This document shows, in pieces, positions 12,632 to 25,630 of a stretch of DNA of 64,000 nt. A model generated the notes under the pieces. It searched no databases and was not told the origin of the DNA. It saw only the letters and a list, made by a program, of their open reading frames with translations. The position numbers and the translations under genes were made by a program. Positions within the stretch are counted from its first letter, which is position 1. Every line of letters begins with the position of its first letter. Source of the stretch: Hydractinia symbiolongicarpus (taxonomy: Eukaryota; Cnidaria; Hydrozoa; Anthoathecata; Hydractiniidae); the NCBI RefSeq assembly GCF_029227915.1, contig NC_079876.1:994001-1058000 (forward strand), read 5' to 3'.

Positions 12632-15600
12632 ATTATTTCACCACTAAAGCCCATGAGACTTGTAGTATTTAAAGATATTTTCGTTTTTGATGAGACGCTG
12701 AATAAAAGAAGTTTAATCGCGGCCAAACAAAAACCCGCGACTTCCCGTAAATCTCGGACTCAGCCCGTATAGTCAAAAGTATACAAAGAAAGTACGCAGG
12801 GAGTAAACTCATTTCCCGAACGATTTTTTAAAAAAAATTTTCACCACTAAAACGCATGAGACTTGTAGTTTTCAAAAATGTTTTCATTTTCGATGAGACG
12901 CTGAATAAAAGAAGTTTAATCGCCGGCAAACAAAAACCTGCGATTTCCCGTAAGTCCCGGACTCGGCCCGTATAGTCAAAAGTATACAAAGAAAGTACCC
13001 GGGGTGTAAACTCATTTCCTGAACGATTTTTTAAATTATTATTTCACCACTAAAGCCCATGAGACTTATAGTTTTTAAAAATGTTTTCATTTTTGATGAG
13101 ACGCTGAATAAAAGAAGTTTAATTGCCGCCAAACGAAAACCCGCGACTTCCCGTAAATCCCGGACTCGGCCCGTATAGTCAAAAGTATACAAAGAAAGTA
13201 CCCAGGGAGTAAACTCATTTCCCGAACGATTTTTTAAATTAATTTTCACCACTAAAACGCATGAGACTTGTAGTTTTCAGAAATGTTTTCATTTTTGATG
13301 AGACGCTTAATGAAAGTTGTTTAATCGACGGCAAACGAAAACCCGCGATTTCCGTAAATCCCGGGCTTGGCCCTTATAGTCGAATGTATACAAAGAAAGT
13401 ACCCTGTGAGTAAACTCATTTCCCGAACGAATTTTTAAATTATCTTTCCAACATTAAAACGCATGAGACTTGTAGTTTTCAGAAATGTTTTAATTTTTGA
13501 TGAGACGCTTAATAAAAGTGGTTTAATCGCCGGAAACGAAAACCCGCGATTTCCCGTAAATCCCGGGCTTGGCCCGTATAGTCGAATGTATACAAAGAAA
13601 GTACCCAGGGAGTAAACTCATTTCCCGAACGATTTTTTAAATTTTTTTTTCACCTCTAAAACGCATGAGACTTGTAGTTTTCAAAAATGTTTTCATATTT
13701 GATGAGACGCCTAATGAAAGAGGTTTAATCGCCGGCAAACGAAAACCCGCGATTTCCCGTAAATCCCGGGCTTGGCCCGTATAGTCGAATGTATACAAAG
13801 AAAGTACCCTGTGAGTAAACTCATTTCCAGAACGATTTTTTAATTTATTTTTTCAACACTAAAACGCATGAGACTTGTAGTTTTCAAAAATGTTTTCATT
13901 TTTGATGAGACGCTGAATAAAAGAAGTTTAATCGCCGGCAAACGAAAACCTGCGATTTCCCGTAAATCACCAGTCGGCCCGTATAGTCAAAAGTATACAA
14001 AGAAAGTACCCAGGGTGTAAACTCATTTCCCGAACGATTTTTTAAATTATTATTTCACCACTAAATCCCATGAGACTTGTACTATTTAAAGATATTTTCA
14101 TTTTTGATGAGACGCTGAATAAAAGAAGTTTAATTGCCGGCAAACGAAAACCCGCGACTTCCCGTAAATCCCGGGCTCGGCCCGTATAGTCAAAAGTATA
14201 CAAAGAAAGTACCCAGGGAGTAAACTCATTTCCCGAACGATTTTTTAAATTAATTTTCACCACTAAAACGCATGAGACTTGTAGTTTTTAAAACTGTTTT
14301 CATTTTTGATGAGACGCTGAATAAAAGAAGTTTAATTGCCGGCAAACGAAAACCCGCGACTTCCCGTAAATCCCGAGTCGGCCCGTATAATCAAAAGTAT
14401 ACAAAGAAAGTACCCAGGGTGTAAACTCATTTGCCGAACGATTTTACAAGTTATTATTTCACCACTAAAGCCCATGAGACTTGTAGTATTTAAAGATATT
14501 TTCGTTTTTGATGAGACGCTGAATAAAAGAAGTTTAATCGCGGCCAAACAAAAACCCGCGACTTCCCGTAAATCTCGGACTCAGCCCGTATAGTCAAAAG
14601 TATACAAAGAAAGTACGCAGGGAGTAAACTCATTTCCCGAACGATTTTTTAAAAAAAATTTTCACCACTAAAACGCATGAGACTTGTAGTTTTCAAAAAT
14701 GTTTTCATTTTCGATGAGACGCTGAATAAAAGAAGTTTAATCGCCGGCAAACAAAAACCTGCGATTTCCCGTAAGTCCCGGACTCGGCCCGTATAGTCAA
14801 AAGTATACAAAGAAAGTACCCGGGGTGTAAACTCATTTCCTGAACGATTTTTTAAATTATTATTTCACCACTAAAGCCCATGAGACTTATAGTTTTTAAA
14901 AATGTTTTCATTTTTGATGAGACGCTGAATAAAAGAAGTTTAATTGCCGCCAAACGAAAACCCGCGACTTCCCGTAAATCCCGGACTCGGCCCGTATAGT
15001 CAAAAGTATACAAAGAAAGTACCCAGGGAGTAAACTCATTTCCCGAACGATTTTTTAAATTAATTTTCACCACTAAAACGCATGAGACTTGTAGTTTTCA
15101 GAAATGTTTTCATTTTTGATGAGACGCTTAATGAAAGTTGTTTAATCGACGGCAAACGAAAACCCGCGATTTCCGTAAATCCCGGGCTTGGCCCTTATAG
15201 TCGAATGTATACAAAGAAAGTACCCTGTGAGTAAACTCATTTCCCGAACGAATTTTTAAATTATCTTTCCAACATTAAAACGCATGAGACTTGTAGTTTT
15301 CAGAAATGTTTTAATTTTTGATGAGACGCTTAATAAAAGTGGTTTAATCGCCGGAAACGAAAACCCGCGATTTCCCGTAAATCCCGGGCTTGGCCCGTAT
15401 AGTCGAATGTATACAAAGAAAGTACCCAGGGAGTAAACTCATTTCCCGAACGATTTTTTAAATTTTTTTTTCACCTCTAAAACGCATGAGACTTGTAGTT
15501 TTCAAAAATGTTTTCATATTTGATGAGACGCCTAATGAAAGAGGTTTAATCGCCGGCAAACGAAAACCCGTGATTTCCCGTAAATCCCGGGCTTGGCCCG

Positions 15601-18190
15601 TATAGTCGAATGTATACAAAGAAAGTACCCTGTGAGTAAACTCATTTCCAGAACGATTTTTTAATTTATTTTTTCAACACTAAAACGCATGAGACTTGTA
15701 GTTTTCAAAAATGTTTTCATTTTTGATGAGACGCTGAATAAAAGAAGTTTAATCGCCGGCAAACGAAAACCTGCGATTTCCCGTAAATCACCAGTCGGCC
15801 CGTATAGTCAAAAGTATACAAAGAAAGTACCCAGGGTGTAAACTCATTTCCCGAACGATTTTTTAAATTATTATTTCACCACTAAATCCCATGAGACTTG
15901 TACTATTTAAAGATATTTTCATTTTTGATGAGACGCTGAATAAAAGAAGTTTAATTGCCGGCAAACGAAAACCCGCGACTTCCCGTAAATCCCGGGCTCG
16001 GCCCGTATAGTCAAAAGTATACAAAGAAAGTACCCAGGGAGTAAACTCATTTCCCGAACGATTTTTTAAATTAATTTTCACCACTAAAACGCATGAGACT
16101 TGTAGTTTTTAAAACTGTTTTCATTTTTGATGAGACGCTGAATAAAAGAAGTTTAATTGCCGGCAAACGAAAACCCGCGACTTCCCGTAAATCCCGAGTC
16201 GGCCCGTATAATCAAAAGTATACAAAGAAAGTACCCAGGGTGTAAACTCATTTGCCGAACGATTTTACAAGTTATTATTTCACCACTAAAGCCCATGAGA
16301 CTTGTAGTATTTAAAGATATTTTCATTTTTGATGAGACGCTGAATAAAAGAAGTTTAATCGCCGGCAAACAAAAACCCGCGACTTCCCGTAAATCTCGGA
16401 CTCAGCCCGTATAGTCAAAAGTATACAAAGAAAGTACGCAGGGAGTAAACTCATTTCCCGAACGATTTTTTAAAAAAAATTTTCACCACTAAAACGCATG
16501 AGACTTGTAGTTTTCAAAAATGTTTTCATTTTCGATGAGACGCTGAATAAAAGAAGTTTAATCGCCGGCAAACAAAAACCTGCGATTTCCCGTAAGTCCC
16601 GGACTCGGCCCGTATAGTCAAAAGTATACAAAGAAAGTACCCGGGGTGTAAACTCATTTCCTGAACGATTTTTTAAATTATTATTTCACCACTAAAGCCC
16701 ATGAGACTTATAGTTTTTAAAAATGTTTTCATTTTTGATGAGACGCTGAATAAAAGAAGTTTAATTGCCGCCAAACGAAAACCCGCGACTTCCCGTAAAT
16801 CCCGGACTCGGCCCGTATAGTCAAAAGTATACAAAGAAAGTACCCAGGGAGTAAACTCATTTCCCGAACGATTTTTTAAATTAATTTTCACCACTAAAAC
16901 GCATGAGACTTGTAGTTTTCAGAAATGTTTTCATTTTTGATGAGACGCTTAATGAAAGTTGTTTAATCGACGGCAAACGAAAACCCGCGATTTCCGTAAA
17001 TCCCGGGCTTGGCCCTTATAGTCGAATGTATACAAAGAAAGTACCCTGTGAGTAAACTCATTTCCCGAACGAATTTTTAAATTATCTTTCCAACATTAAA
17101 ACGCATGAGACTTGTAGTTTTCAGAAATGTTTTCATTTTTGATGAGACGCTTAATAAAAGTGGTTTAATCGCCGGAAACGAAAACCCGCGATTTCCCGTA
17201 AATCCCGGGCTTGGCCCGTATAGTCGAATGTATACAAAGAAAGTACCCAGGGAGTAAACTCATTTCCCGAACGATTTTTTAAATTTTTTTTTCACCTCTA
17301 AAACGCATGAGACTTGTAGTTTTCAAAAATGTTTTCATATTTGATGAGACGCCTAATGAAAGAGGTTTAATCGCCGGCAAACGAAAACCCGCGATTTCCC
17401 GTAAATCCCGGGCTTGGCCCGTATAGTCGAATGTATACAAAGAAAGTACCCTGTGAGTAAACTCATTTCCAGAACGATTTTTTAATTTATTTTTTCAACA
17501 CTAAAACGCATGAGACTTGTAGTTTTCAAAAATGTTTTCATTTTTGATGAGACGCTGAATAAAAGAAGTTTAATCGCCGGCAAACGAAAACCTGCGATTT
17601 CCCGTAAATCACGAGTCGGCCCGTATAGTCAAAAGTATACAAAGAAAGTACCCAGGGTGTAAACTCATTTCCCGAACGATTTTTTAAATTATTATTTCAC
17701 CACTAAATCCCATGAGACTTGTACTATTTAAAGATATTTTCATTTTTGATGAGACGCTGAATAAAAGAAGTTTAATTGCCGGCAAACGAAAACCCGCGAC
17801 TTCCCGTAAATCCCGGGCTCGGCCCGTATAGTCAAAAGTATACAAAGAAAGTACCCAGGGAGTAAACTCATTTCCCGAACGATTTTTTAAATTAATTTTC
17901 ACCACTAAAACGCATGAGACTTGTAGTTTTTAAAACTGTTTTCATTTTTGATGAGACGCTGAATAAAAGAAGTTTAATTGCCGGCAAACGAAAACCCGCG
18001 ACTTCCCGTAAATCCCGAGTCGGCCCGTATAATCAAAAGTATACAAAGAAAGTACCCAGGGTGTAAACTCATTTTCCGAACGATTTTACAAGTTATTATT
18101 TCACCACTAAAGCCCATGAGACTTGTAGTATTTAAAGATATTTTCATTTTTGATGAGACGCTGAATAAAAGAAGTTTAATCGCCGGCAAA
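12632..18190. repeat. 9-mer higher-order repeat, 1821 bp x 3
   Basis: Three consecutive units at exactly 1821 bp: atctcggactc at 12751, 14572 and 16393. Approximate copies are 12632-14452, 14453-16273 and 16274-18094 plus about 96 bp. Unit-specific variants include ccttatagtcg, ccggaaacg, catatttgatgag and tactatttaaag. Copies differ at only a few bases (for example cgcgattt versus cgtgattt near 15570). No gene is seen. Confidence 0.92.
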
Positions 18191-21100
18191 CGAAAACCCG
18201 CGACTTCCCGTAAATCCCGGACTCAGCCCGTATAGTCAAAAGTATACAAAGAAAGTACCCAGGGAGTAAACTCATTTCTCGAACGATTTTTTAAATTATT
18301 TTTTCACCACTAAAGCCCATGAGACTTGTAGTTTTTAAAACTGTTTTCATTTTTGATGAGACGCTGAATAAAAGAAGTTTAATTGCCGTCAAACGAAAAC
18401 CCGCGACTTCCCGTAAATCCCGAGTCGGCCCGTATAATCAAAAGTATACAAAGAAAGTACCCAGGGTGTAAACTCATTTGCCGAACGATTTTACAAGTTA
18501 TTATTTCACCACTAAAGCCCATGAGACTTGTAGTATTTAAAGATATTTTCATTTTTGATGAGACGCTGAATAAAAGAAGTTTAATCGCCGGCAAACGAAA
18601 ACCCGCGACTTCCCGTAAATCCCGGACTCAGCCCGTATAGTCAAAAGTATACAAAGAAAGTACCCAGGGAGTAAACTCTTTTGTCGAACGATTTTTTAAA
18701 TTATTTTTTCACCACTAAAACGCATGAGACTTGCAGTTTTCAAAAATGTTTTCAATTTTGATGAGACGTTTAATAAAAGAGGTTTAATCGCCGGCAAACG
18801 AAATCCTGCGATTTCCCGTAAATCCCGGGCTTGGCCCGTATAGTCGAATGTATACAAAGAAAGTACCCAGGGAGTAAACTCATTTCCCGAACGATTTTTT
18901 AAATTTTTTTTTCACCACTAAAACGCATTAGACTTGTAGTTTTCAAAAATGTTTTCATTTTTGATGAGACGCTTAATGAAAGAGGTTTAATCGCCGGCAA
19001 ACGAAAACCCGCGATTTCCCGTAAATCCCGGGCTTGGCCCGTATAGTCGAATGTATACAAAGAAAGTACCCTGTGAGTGAACTCATTTCCCGAACGATTT
19101 TTTAAATTATTATTTCACCACTAAAGCCCATGAGACTTGTAGTATTTAAAGATATTTTCATTTTTGATGAGACGCTGAATAAAAGAAGTTTAATCGCGGC
19201 CAAACGAAAACCCGCGACTTCCCGTAAATCCCGGACTCAGCCCGTATAGTCAAAAGTATACAAAGAAAGTACCCAGGGAGTAAACTCATTTCCCGAACGA
19301 TTTTTTAAATTATTTTTTCACCACTAAAACGCATGAGACTTGTAGTTTTCAAAAATGTTTTCATTTTTGATGAAACGCTGAATAAAAGAAGTTTAATCGC
19401 CGGCAAACGAAAACCTGCGATTTGCCGTAAATCCCGAGTCGGCCCGTATAGTCAAAAGTATACAAAGAAAGTACCCAGAGTGTAAACTCATTTCCCGAAC
19501 GATTTTTTAAATTATTATTTCACCACTAAAGCCCATGAGACTTGTAGTATTTAAAGATATGTTCATTTTTGATGAGACGCTGAATAAAAGAAGTTTAATC
19601 GCGGCCAAACAAAAACCCGCGACTTCCCGTAAATCCCCGACTCAGCCCGTATAGTCAAAAGTATACAAAGAAAGTACCCAGGGAGTAAACTCATTTCCCG
19701 AACGATTTTTTAAATAATTTTTTTACCACTAAAACGCATGAGACTTGTAGTTTTCAAAAATGTTTTCATTTTTGATGAGACGCTGAATAAAAGAAGTTTA
19801 ATCGCCGGCAAACAAAAACCTGCGATTTCCCGTAAGTCCCGGACTCGGCCCGTATAGTCAAAAGTATACAAAGAAAGTACCCGGGGTGTAAACTCATTTC
19901 CTGAACGATTTTTTAAATTATTATTTCACCACTAAAGCCCATGAGACTTGTAGTTTTCAAAAATGTTTTCATATTTGATGAGACGCCTAATGAAAGAGGT
20001 TTAATCGCCGGCAAACGAAAACCCGCGATTTCCCGTAAATCCCGGGCTTGGCCCGTATAGTCGAATGTATACAAAGAAAGTACCCTGTGAGTAAACTCAT
20101 TTCCAGAACGATTTTTTAATTTATTTTTTCAACACTAAAACGCATGAGACTTGTAGTTTTCAAAAATGTTTTCATTTTTGATGAGACGCTGAATAAAAGA
20201 AGTTTAATCGCCGGCAAACGAAAACCTGCGATTTCCCGTAAATCACGAGTCGGCCCGTATAGTCAAAAGTATACAAAGAAAGTACCCAGGGTGTAAACTC
20301 ATTTCCCGAACGATTTTTTAAATTATTATTTCACCACTAAATCCCATGAGACTTGTACTATTTAAAGATATTTTCATTTTTGATGAGACGCTGAATAAAA
20401 GAAGTTTAATTGCCGGCAAACGAAAACCCGCGACTTCCCGTAAATCCCGGGCTCGGCCCGTATAGTCAAAAGTATACAAAGAAAGTACCCAGGGAGTAAA
20501 CTCATTTCCCGAACGATTTTTTAAATTAATTTTCACCACTAAAACGCATGAGACTTGTAGTTTTTAAAACTGTTTTCATTTTTGATGAGACGCTGAATAA
20601 AAGAAGTTTAATTGCCGGCAAACGAAAACCCGCGACTTCCCGTAAATCCCGAGTCGGCCCGTATAATCAAAAGTATACAAAGAAAGTACCCAGGGTGTAA
20701 ACTCATTTGCCGAACGATTTTACAAGTTATTATTTCACCACTAAAGCCCATGAGACTTGTAGTATTTAAAGATATTTTCATTTTTGATGAGACGCTGAAT
20801 AAAAGAAGTTTAATCGCCGGCAAACGAAAACCCGCGACTTCCCGTAAATCCCGGACTCAGCCCGTATAGTCAAAAGTATACAAAGAAAGTACCCAGGGAG
20901 TAAACTCATTTCTCGAACGATTTTTTAAATTATTTTTTCACCACTAAAGCCCATGAGACTTGTAGTTTTTAAAACTGTTTTCATTTTTGATGAGACGCTG
21001 AATAAAAGAAGTTTAATTGCCGTCAAACGAAAACCCGCGACTTCCCGTAAATCCCGAGTCGGCCCGTATAATCAAAAGTATACAAAGAAAGTACCCAGGG

Positions 21101-22577
21101 TGTAAACTCATTTGCCGAACGATTTTACAAGTTATTATTTCACCACTAAAGCCCATGAGACTTGTAGTATTTAAAGATATTTTCATTTTTGATGAGACGC
21201 TGAATAAAAGAAGTTTAATCGCCGGCAAACGAAAACCCGCGACTTCCCGTAAATCCCGGACTCAGCCCGTATAGTCAAAAGTATACAAAGAAAGTACCCA
21301 GGGAGTAAACTCTTTTGTCGAACGATTTTTTAAATTATTTTTTCACCACTAAAACGCATGAGACTTGCAGTTTTCAAAAATGTTTTCAATTTTGATGAGA
21401 CGTTTAATAAAAGAGGTTTAATCGCCGGCAAACGAAATCCTGCGATTTCCCGTAAATCCCGGGCTTGGCCCGTATAGTCGAATGTATACAAAGAAAGTAC
21501 CCAGGGAGTAAACTCATTTCCCGAACGATTTTTTAAATTTTTTTTTCACCACTAAAACGCATTAGACTTGTAGTTTTCAAAAATGTTTTCATTTTTGATG
21601 AGACGCTTAATGAAAGAGGTTTAATCGCCGGCAAACGAAAACCCGCGATTTCCCGTAAATCCCGGGCTTGGCCCGTATAGTCGAATGTATACAAAGAAAG
21701 TACCCTGTGAGTGAACTCATTTCCCGAACGATTTTTTAAATTATTATTTCACCACTAAAGCCCATGAGACTTGTAGTATTTAAAGATATTTTCATTTTTG
21801 ATGAGACGCTGAATAAAAGAAGTTTAATCGCGGCCAAACGAAAACCCGCGACTTCCCGTAAATCCCGGACTCAGCCCGTATAGTCAAAAGTATACAAAGA
21901 AAGTACCCAGGGAGTAAACTCATTTCCCGAACGATTTTTTAAATTATTTTTTCACCACTAAAACGCATGAGACTTGTAGTTTTCAAAAATGTTTTCATTT
22001 TTGATGAAACGCTGAATAAAAGAAGTTTAATCGCCGGCAAACGAAAACCTGCGATTTGCCGTAAATCCCGAGTCGGCCCGTATAGTCAAAAGTATACAAA
22101 GAAAGTACCCAGGGTGTAAACTCATTTCCCGAACGATTTTTTAAATTATTATTTCACCACTAAAGCCCATGAGACTTGTAGTATTTAAAGATATGTTCAT
22201 TTTTGATGAGACGCTGAATAAAAGAAGTTTAATCGCGGCCAAACAAAAACCCGCGACTTCCCGTAAATCCCCGACTCAGCCCGTATAGTCAAAAGTATAC
22301 AAAGAAAGTACCCAGGGAGTAAACTCATTTCCCGAACGATTTTTTAAATAATTTTTTTACCACTAAAACGCATGAGACTTGTAGTTTTCAAAAATGTTTT
22401 CATTTTTGATGAGACGCTGAATAAAAGAAGTTTAATCGCCGGCAAACAAAAACCTGCGATTTCCCGTAAGTCCCGGACTCGGCCCGTATAGTCAAAAGTA
22501 TACAAAGAAAGTACCCGGGGTGTAAACTCATTTCCTGAACGATTTTTTAAATTATTATTTCACCACAAAAGCCCATG
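17310..22577. repeat. 13-mer higher-order repeat, 2634 bp x 2
   Basis: Two units at 2634 bp: gcctaatgaa at 17351 and 19985. Copies are about 17310-19943 and 19944-22577. The unit includes unusual variants such as gccgtcaaacg, gacgtttaataaaag, ctcttttgtcg and aaatcccc. The first copy begins inside the third 9-mer unit, so this amplification took in part of the 9-mer block. Confidence 0.92.
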
Positions 22578-23184
22578 AGACTTGTAGTTTTTAAAAATGT
22601 TTTCATTTTTGATGAGACGCTGAATAAAAGAAGTTTAATTGCCGCCAAACGAAAACCCGCGACTTCCCGTAAATCCCGGACTCGGCCCGTATAGTCAAAA
22701 GTATACAAAGAAAGTACCCAGGGAGTAAACTCATTTCCCGAACGATTTTTTAAATTAATTTTCACCACTAAAACGCATGAGACTTGTAGTTTTCAGAAAT
22801 GTTTTCATTTTTGATGAGACGCTTAATGAAAGTTGTTTAATCGACGGCAAACGAAAACCCGCGATTTCCCGTAAATCCCGGGCTTGGCCCTTATAGTCGA
22901 ATGTATACAAAGAAAGTACCCTGTGAGTAAACTCATTTCCCGAACGAATTTTTAAATTATCTTTCCAACACTAAAACGCATGAGACTTGTAGTTTTCAGA
23001 AATGTTTTCATTTTTGATGAGACGCTTAATAAAAGTGGTTTAATCGCCGGAAACGAAAACCCGCGATTTCCCGTAAATCCCGGGCTTGGCCCGTATAGTC
23101 GAATGTATACAAAGAAAGTACCCAGGGAGTAAACTCAATTCCCGAACGATTTTTTAAATTTTTTTGTCACCACTAAAACGCATG
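22578..23184. repeat. Satellite monomers between higher-order blocks
   Basis: Three monomers of M6, M1 and M2 type (ccgccaaacg, tcgacggc with ccttatag, ccggaaacg). The order matches part of the 9-mer unit. Nothing else is seen. Confidence 0.75.
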
Positions 23185-25630
23185 AGACTTGTAGTTTTCA
23201 AAAATGTTTTCATTTTTGATGAGACGCTGAATAAAAGAAGTTTAATCGCCGGCAAACGAAAACCTGCGATTTCCCGTAAATCACGAGTCGGCCCGTATAG
23301 TCAAAAGTATACAAAGAAAGTACCCAGGGTGTAAACTCATTTCCCGAACGATTTTTTAAATTATTATTTCACCACTAAATCCCATGAGACTTGTACTATT
23401 TAAAGATATTTTCATTTTTGATGAGACGCTGAATAAAAGATGTTTAATTGCCGGCAAACGAAAACCCGCGACTTCCCGTAAATCCCGGGCTCGGCCCGTA
23501 TAGTCAAAAGTATACAAAGAAAGTACCCAGGGAGTAAACTCATTTCTCGAACGATTTTTTAAATTATTTTTTCACCACTAAAGCCCATGAGACTTGTAGT
23601 TTTTAAAACTGTTTTCATTTTTGATGAGACGCTGAATAAAAGAAGTTTAATTGCCGGCAAACGAAAACCCGCGACTTCCCGTAAATCCCGAGTCGGCCCG
23701 TATAATCAAAAGTATACAAAGAAAGTACCCAGGGTGTAAACTCATTTGCCGAACGATTTTACAAGTTATTATTTCACCACTAAAGCCCATGAGACTTGTA
23801 GTTTTCAAAAATGTTTTCATTTTTGATGAGACGCTGAATAAAAGAAGTTTAATCGCCGGCAAACAAAAACCTGCGATTTCCCGTAAGTCCCGGACTCGGC
23901 CCGTATAGTCAAAAGTATACAAAGAAAGTACCCGGGGTGTAAACTCATTTCCTGAACGATTTTTTAAATTATTATTTCACCACTAAAGCCCATGAGACTT
24001 GTAGTTTTTAAAAATGTTTTCATTTTTGATGAGACGCTGAATAAAAGAAGTTTAATTGCCGCCAAACGAAAACCCACGACTTCCCGTAAATCCCGGACTC
24101 GGCCCGTATAGTCAAAAGTATAAAAAGAAAGTACCCAGGGAGTAAACTCATTTCCCGAACGATTTTTTAAATTAATTTTCACCACTAAAACGCATGAGAC
24201 TTGTAGTTTTCAGAAATGTTTTCATTTTTGATGAGACGCTTAATGAAAGTTGTTTAATCGACGGCAAACGAAAACCCGCGATTTCCCGTAAATCCCGGGC
24301 TTGGCCCTTATAGTCGAATGTATACAAAGAAAGTACCCTGTGAGTAAACTCATTTCCCGAACGAATTTTTAAATTATCTTTCCAACACTAAAACGCATGA
24401 GACTTGTAGTTTTCAAAAATGTTTTCATTTTTGATGAGACGCTGAATAAAAGAAGTTTAATCGCCGGCAAACGAAAACCTGCGATTTCCCGTAAATCACG
24501 AGTCGGCCCGTATAGTCAAAAGTATACAAAGAAAGTACCCAGGGTGTAAACTCATTTCCCGAACGATTTTTTAAATTATTATTTCACCACTAAATCCCAT
24601 GAGACTTGTACTATTTAAAGATATTTTCATTTTTGATGAGACGCTGAATAAAAGATGTTTAATTGCCGGCAAACGAAAACCCGCGACTTCCCGTAAATCC
24701 CGGGCTCGGCCCGTATAGTCAAAAGTATACAAAGAAAGTACCCAGGGAGTAAACTCATTTCTCGAACGATTTTTTAAATTATTTTTTCACCACTAAAGCC
24801 CATGAGACTTGTAGTTTTTAAAACTGTTTTCATTTTTGATGAGACGCTGAATAAAAGAAGTTTAATTGCCGGCAAACGAAAACCCGCGACTTCCCGTAAA
24901 TCCCGAGTCGGCCCGTATAATCAAAAGTATACAAAGAAAGTACCCAGGGTGTAAACTCATTTGCCGAACGATTTTACAAGTTATTATTTCACCACTAAAG
25001 CCCATGAGACTTGTAGTTTTCAAAAATGTTTTCATTTTTGATGAGACGCTGAATAAAAGAAGTTTAATCGCCGGCAAACAAAAACCTGCGATTTCCCGTA
25101 AGTCCCGGACTCGGCCCGTATAGTCAAAAGTATACAAAGAAAGTACCCGGGGTGTAAACTCATTTCCTGAACGATTTTTTAAATTATTATTTCACCACTA
25201 AAGCCCATGAGACTTGTAGTTTTTAAAAATGTTTTCATTTTTGATGAGACGCTGAATAAAAGAAGTTTAATTGCCGCCAAACGAAAACCCGCGACTTCCC
25301 GTAAATCCCGGACTCGGCCCGTATAGTCAAAAGTATACAAAGAAAGTACCCAGGGAGTAAACTCATTTCCCGAACGATTTTTTAAATTAATTTTCACCAC
25401 TAAAACGCATGAGACTTGTAGTTTTCAGAAATGTTTTCATTTTTGATGAGACGCTTAATGAAAGTTGTTTAATCGACGGCAAACGAAAACCCGCGATTTC
25501 CCGTAAATCCCGGGCTTGGCCCTTATAGTCGAATGTATACAAAGAAAGTACCCTGTGAGTAAACTCATTTCCCGAACGAATTTTTAAATTATCTTTCCAA
25601 CACTAAAACGCATGAGACTTGTAGTTTTCA
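23185..25630. repeat. 6-mer higher-order repeat, 1215 bp x 2
   Basis: Two units at 1215 bp, approximately 23185-24400 and 24401-25630. Shared variants: gatgtttaattgcc, cccgtataatc and cctgcgatttcccgtaag. One copy has tataaaaag at 24121 where the other has tatacaaag. A related segment recurs near 28000-28850. Confidence 0.88.
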
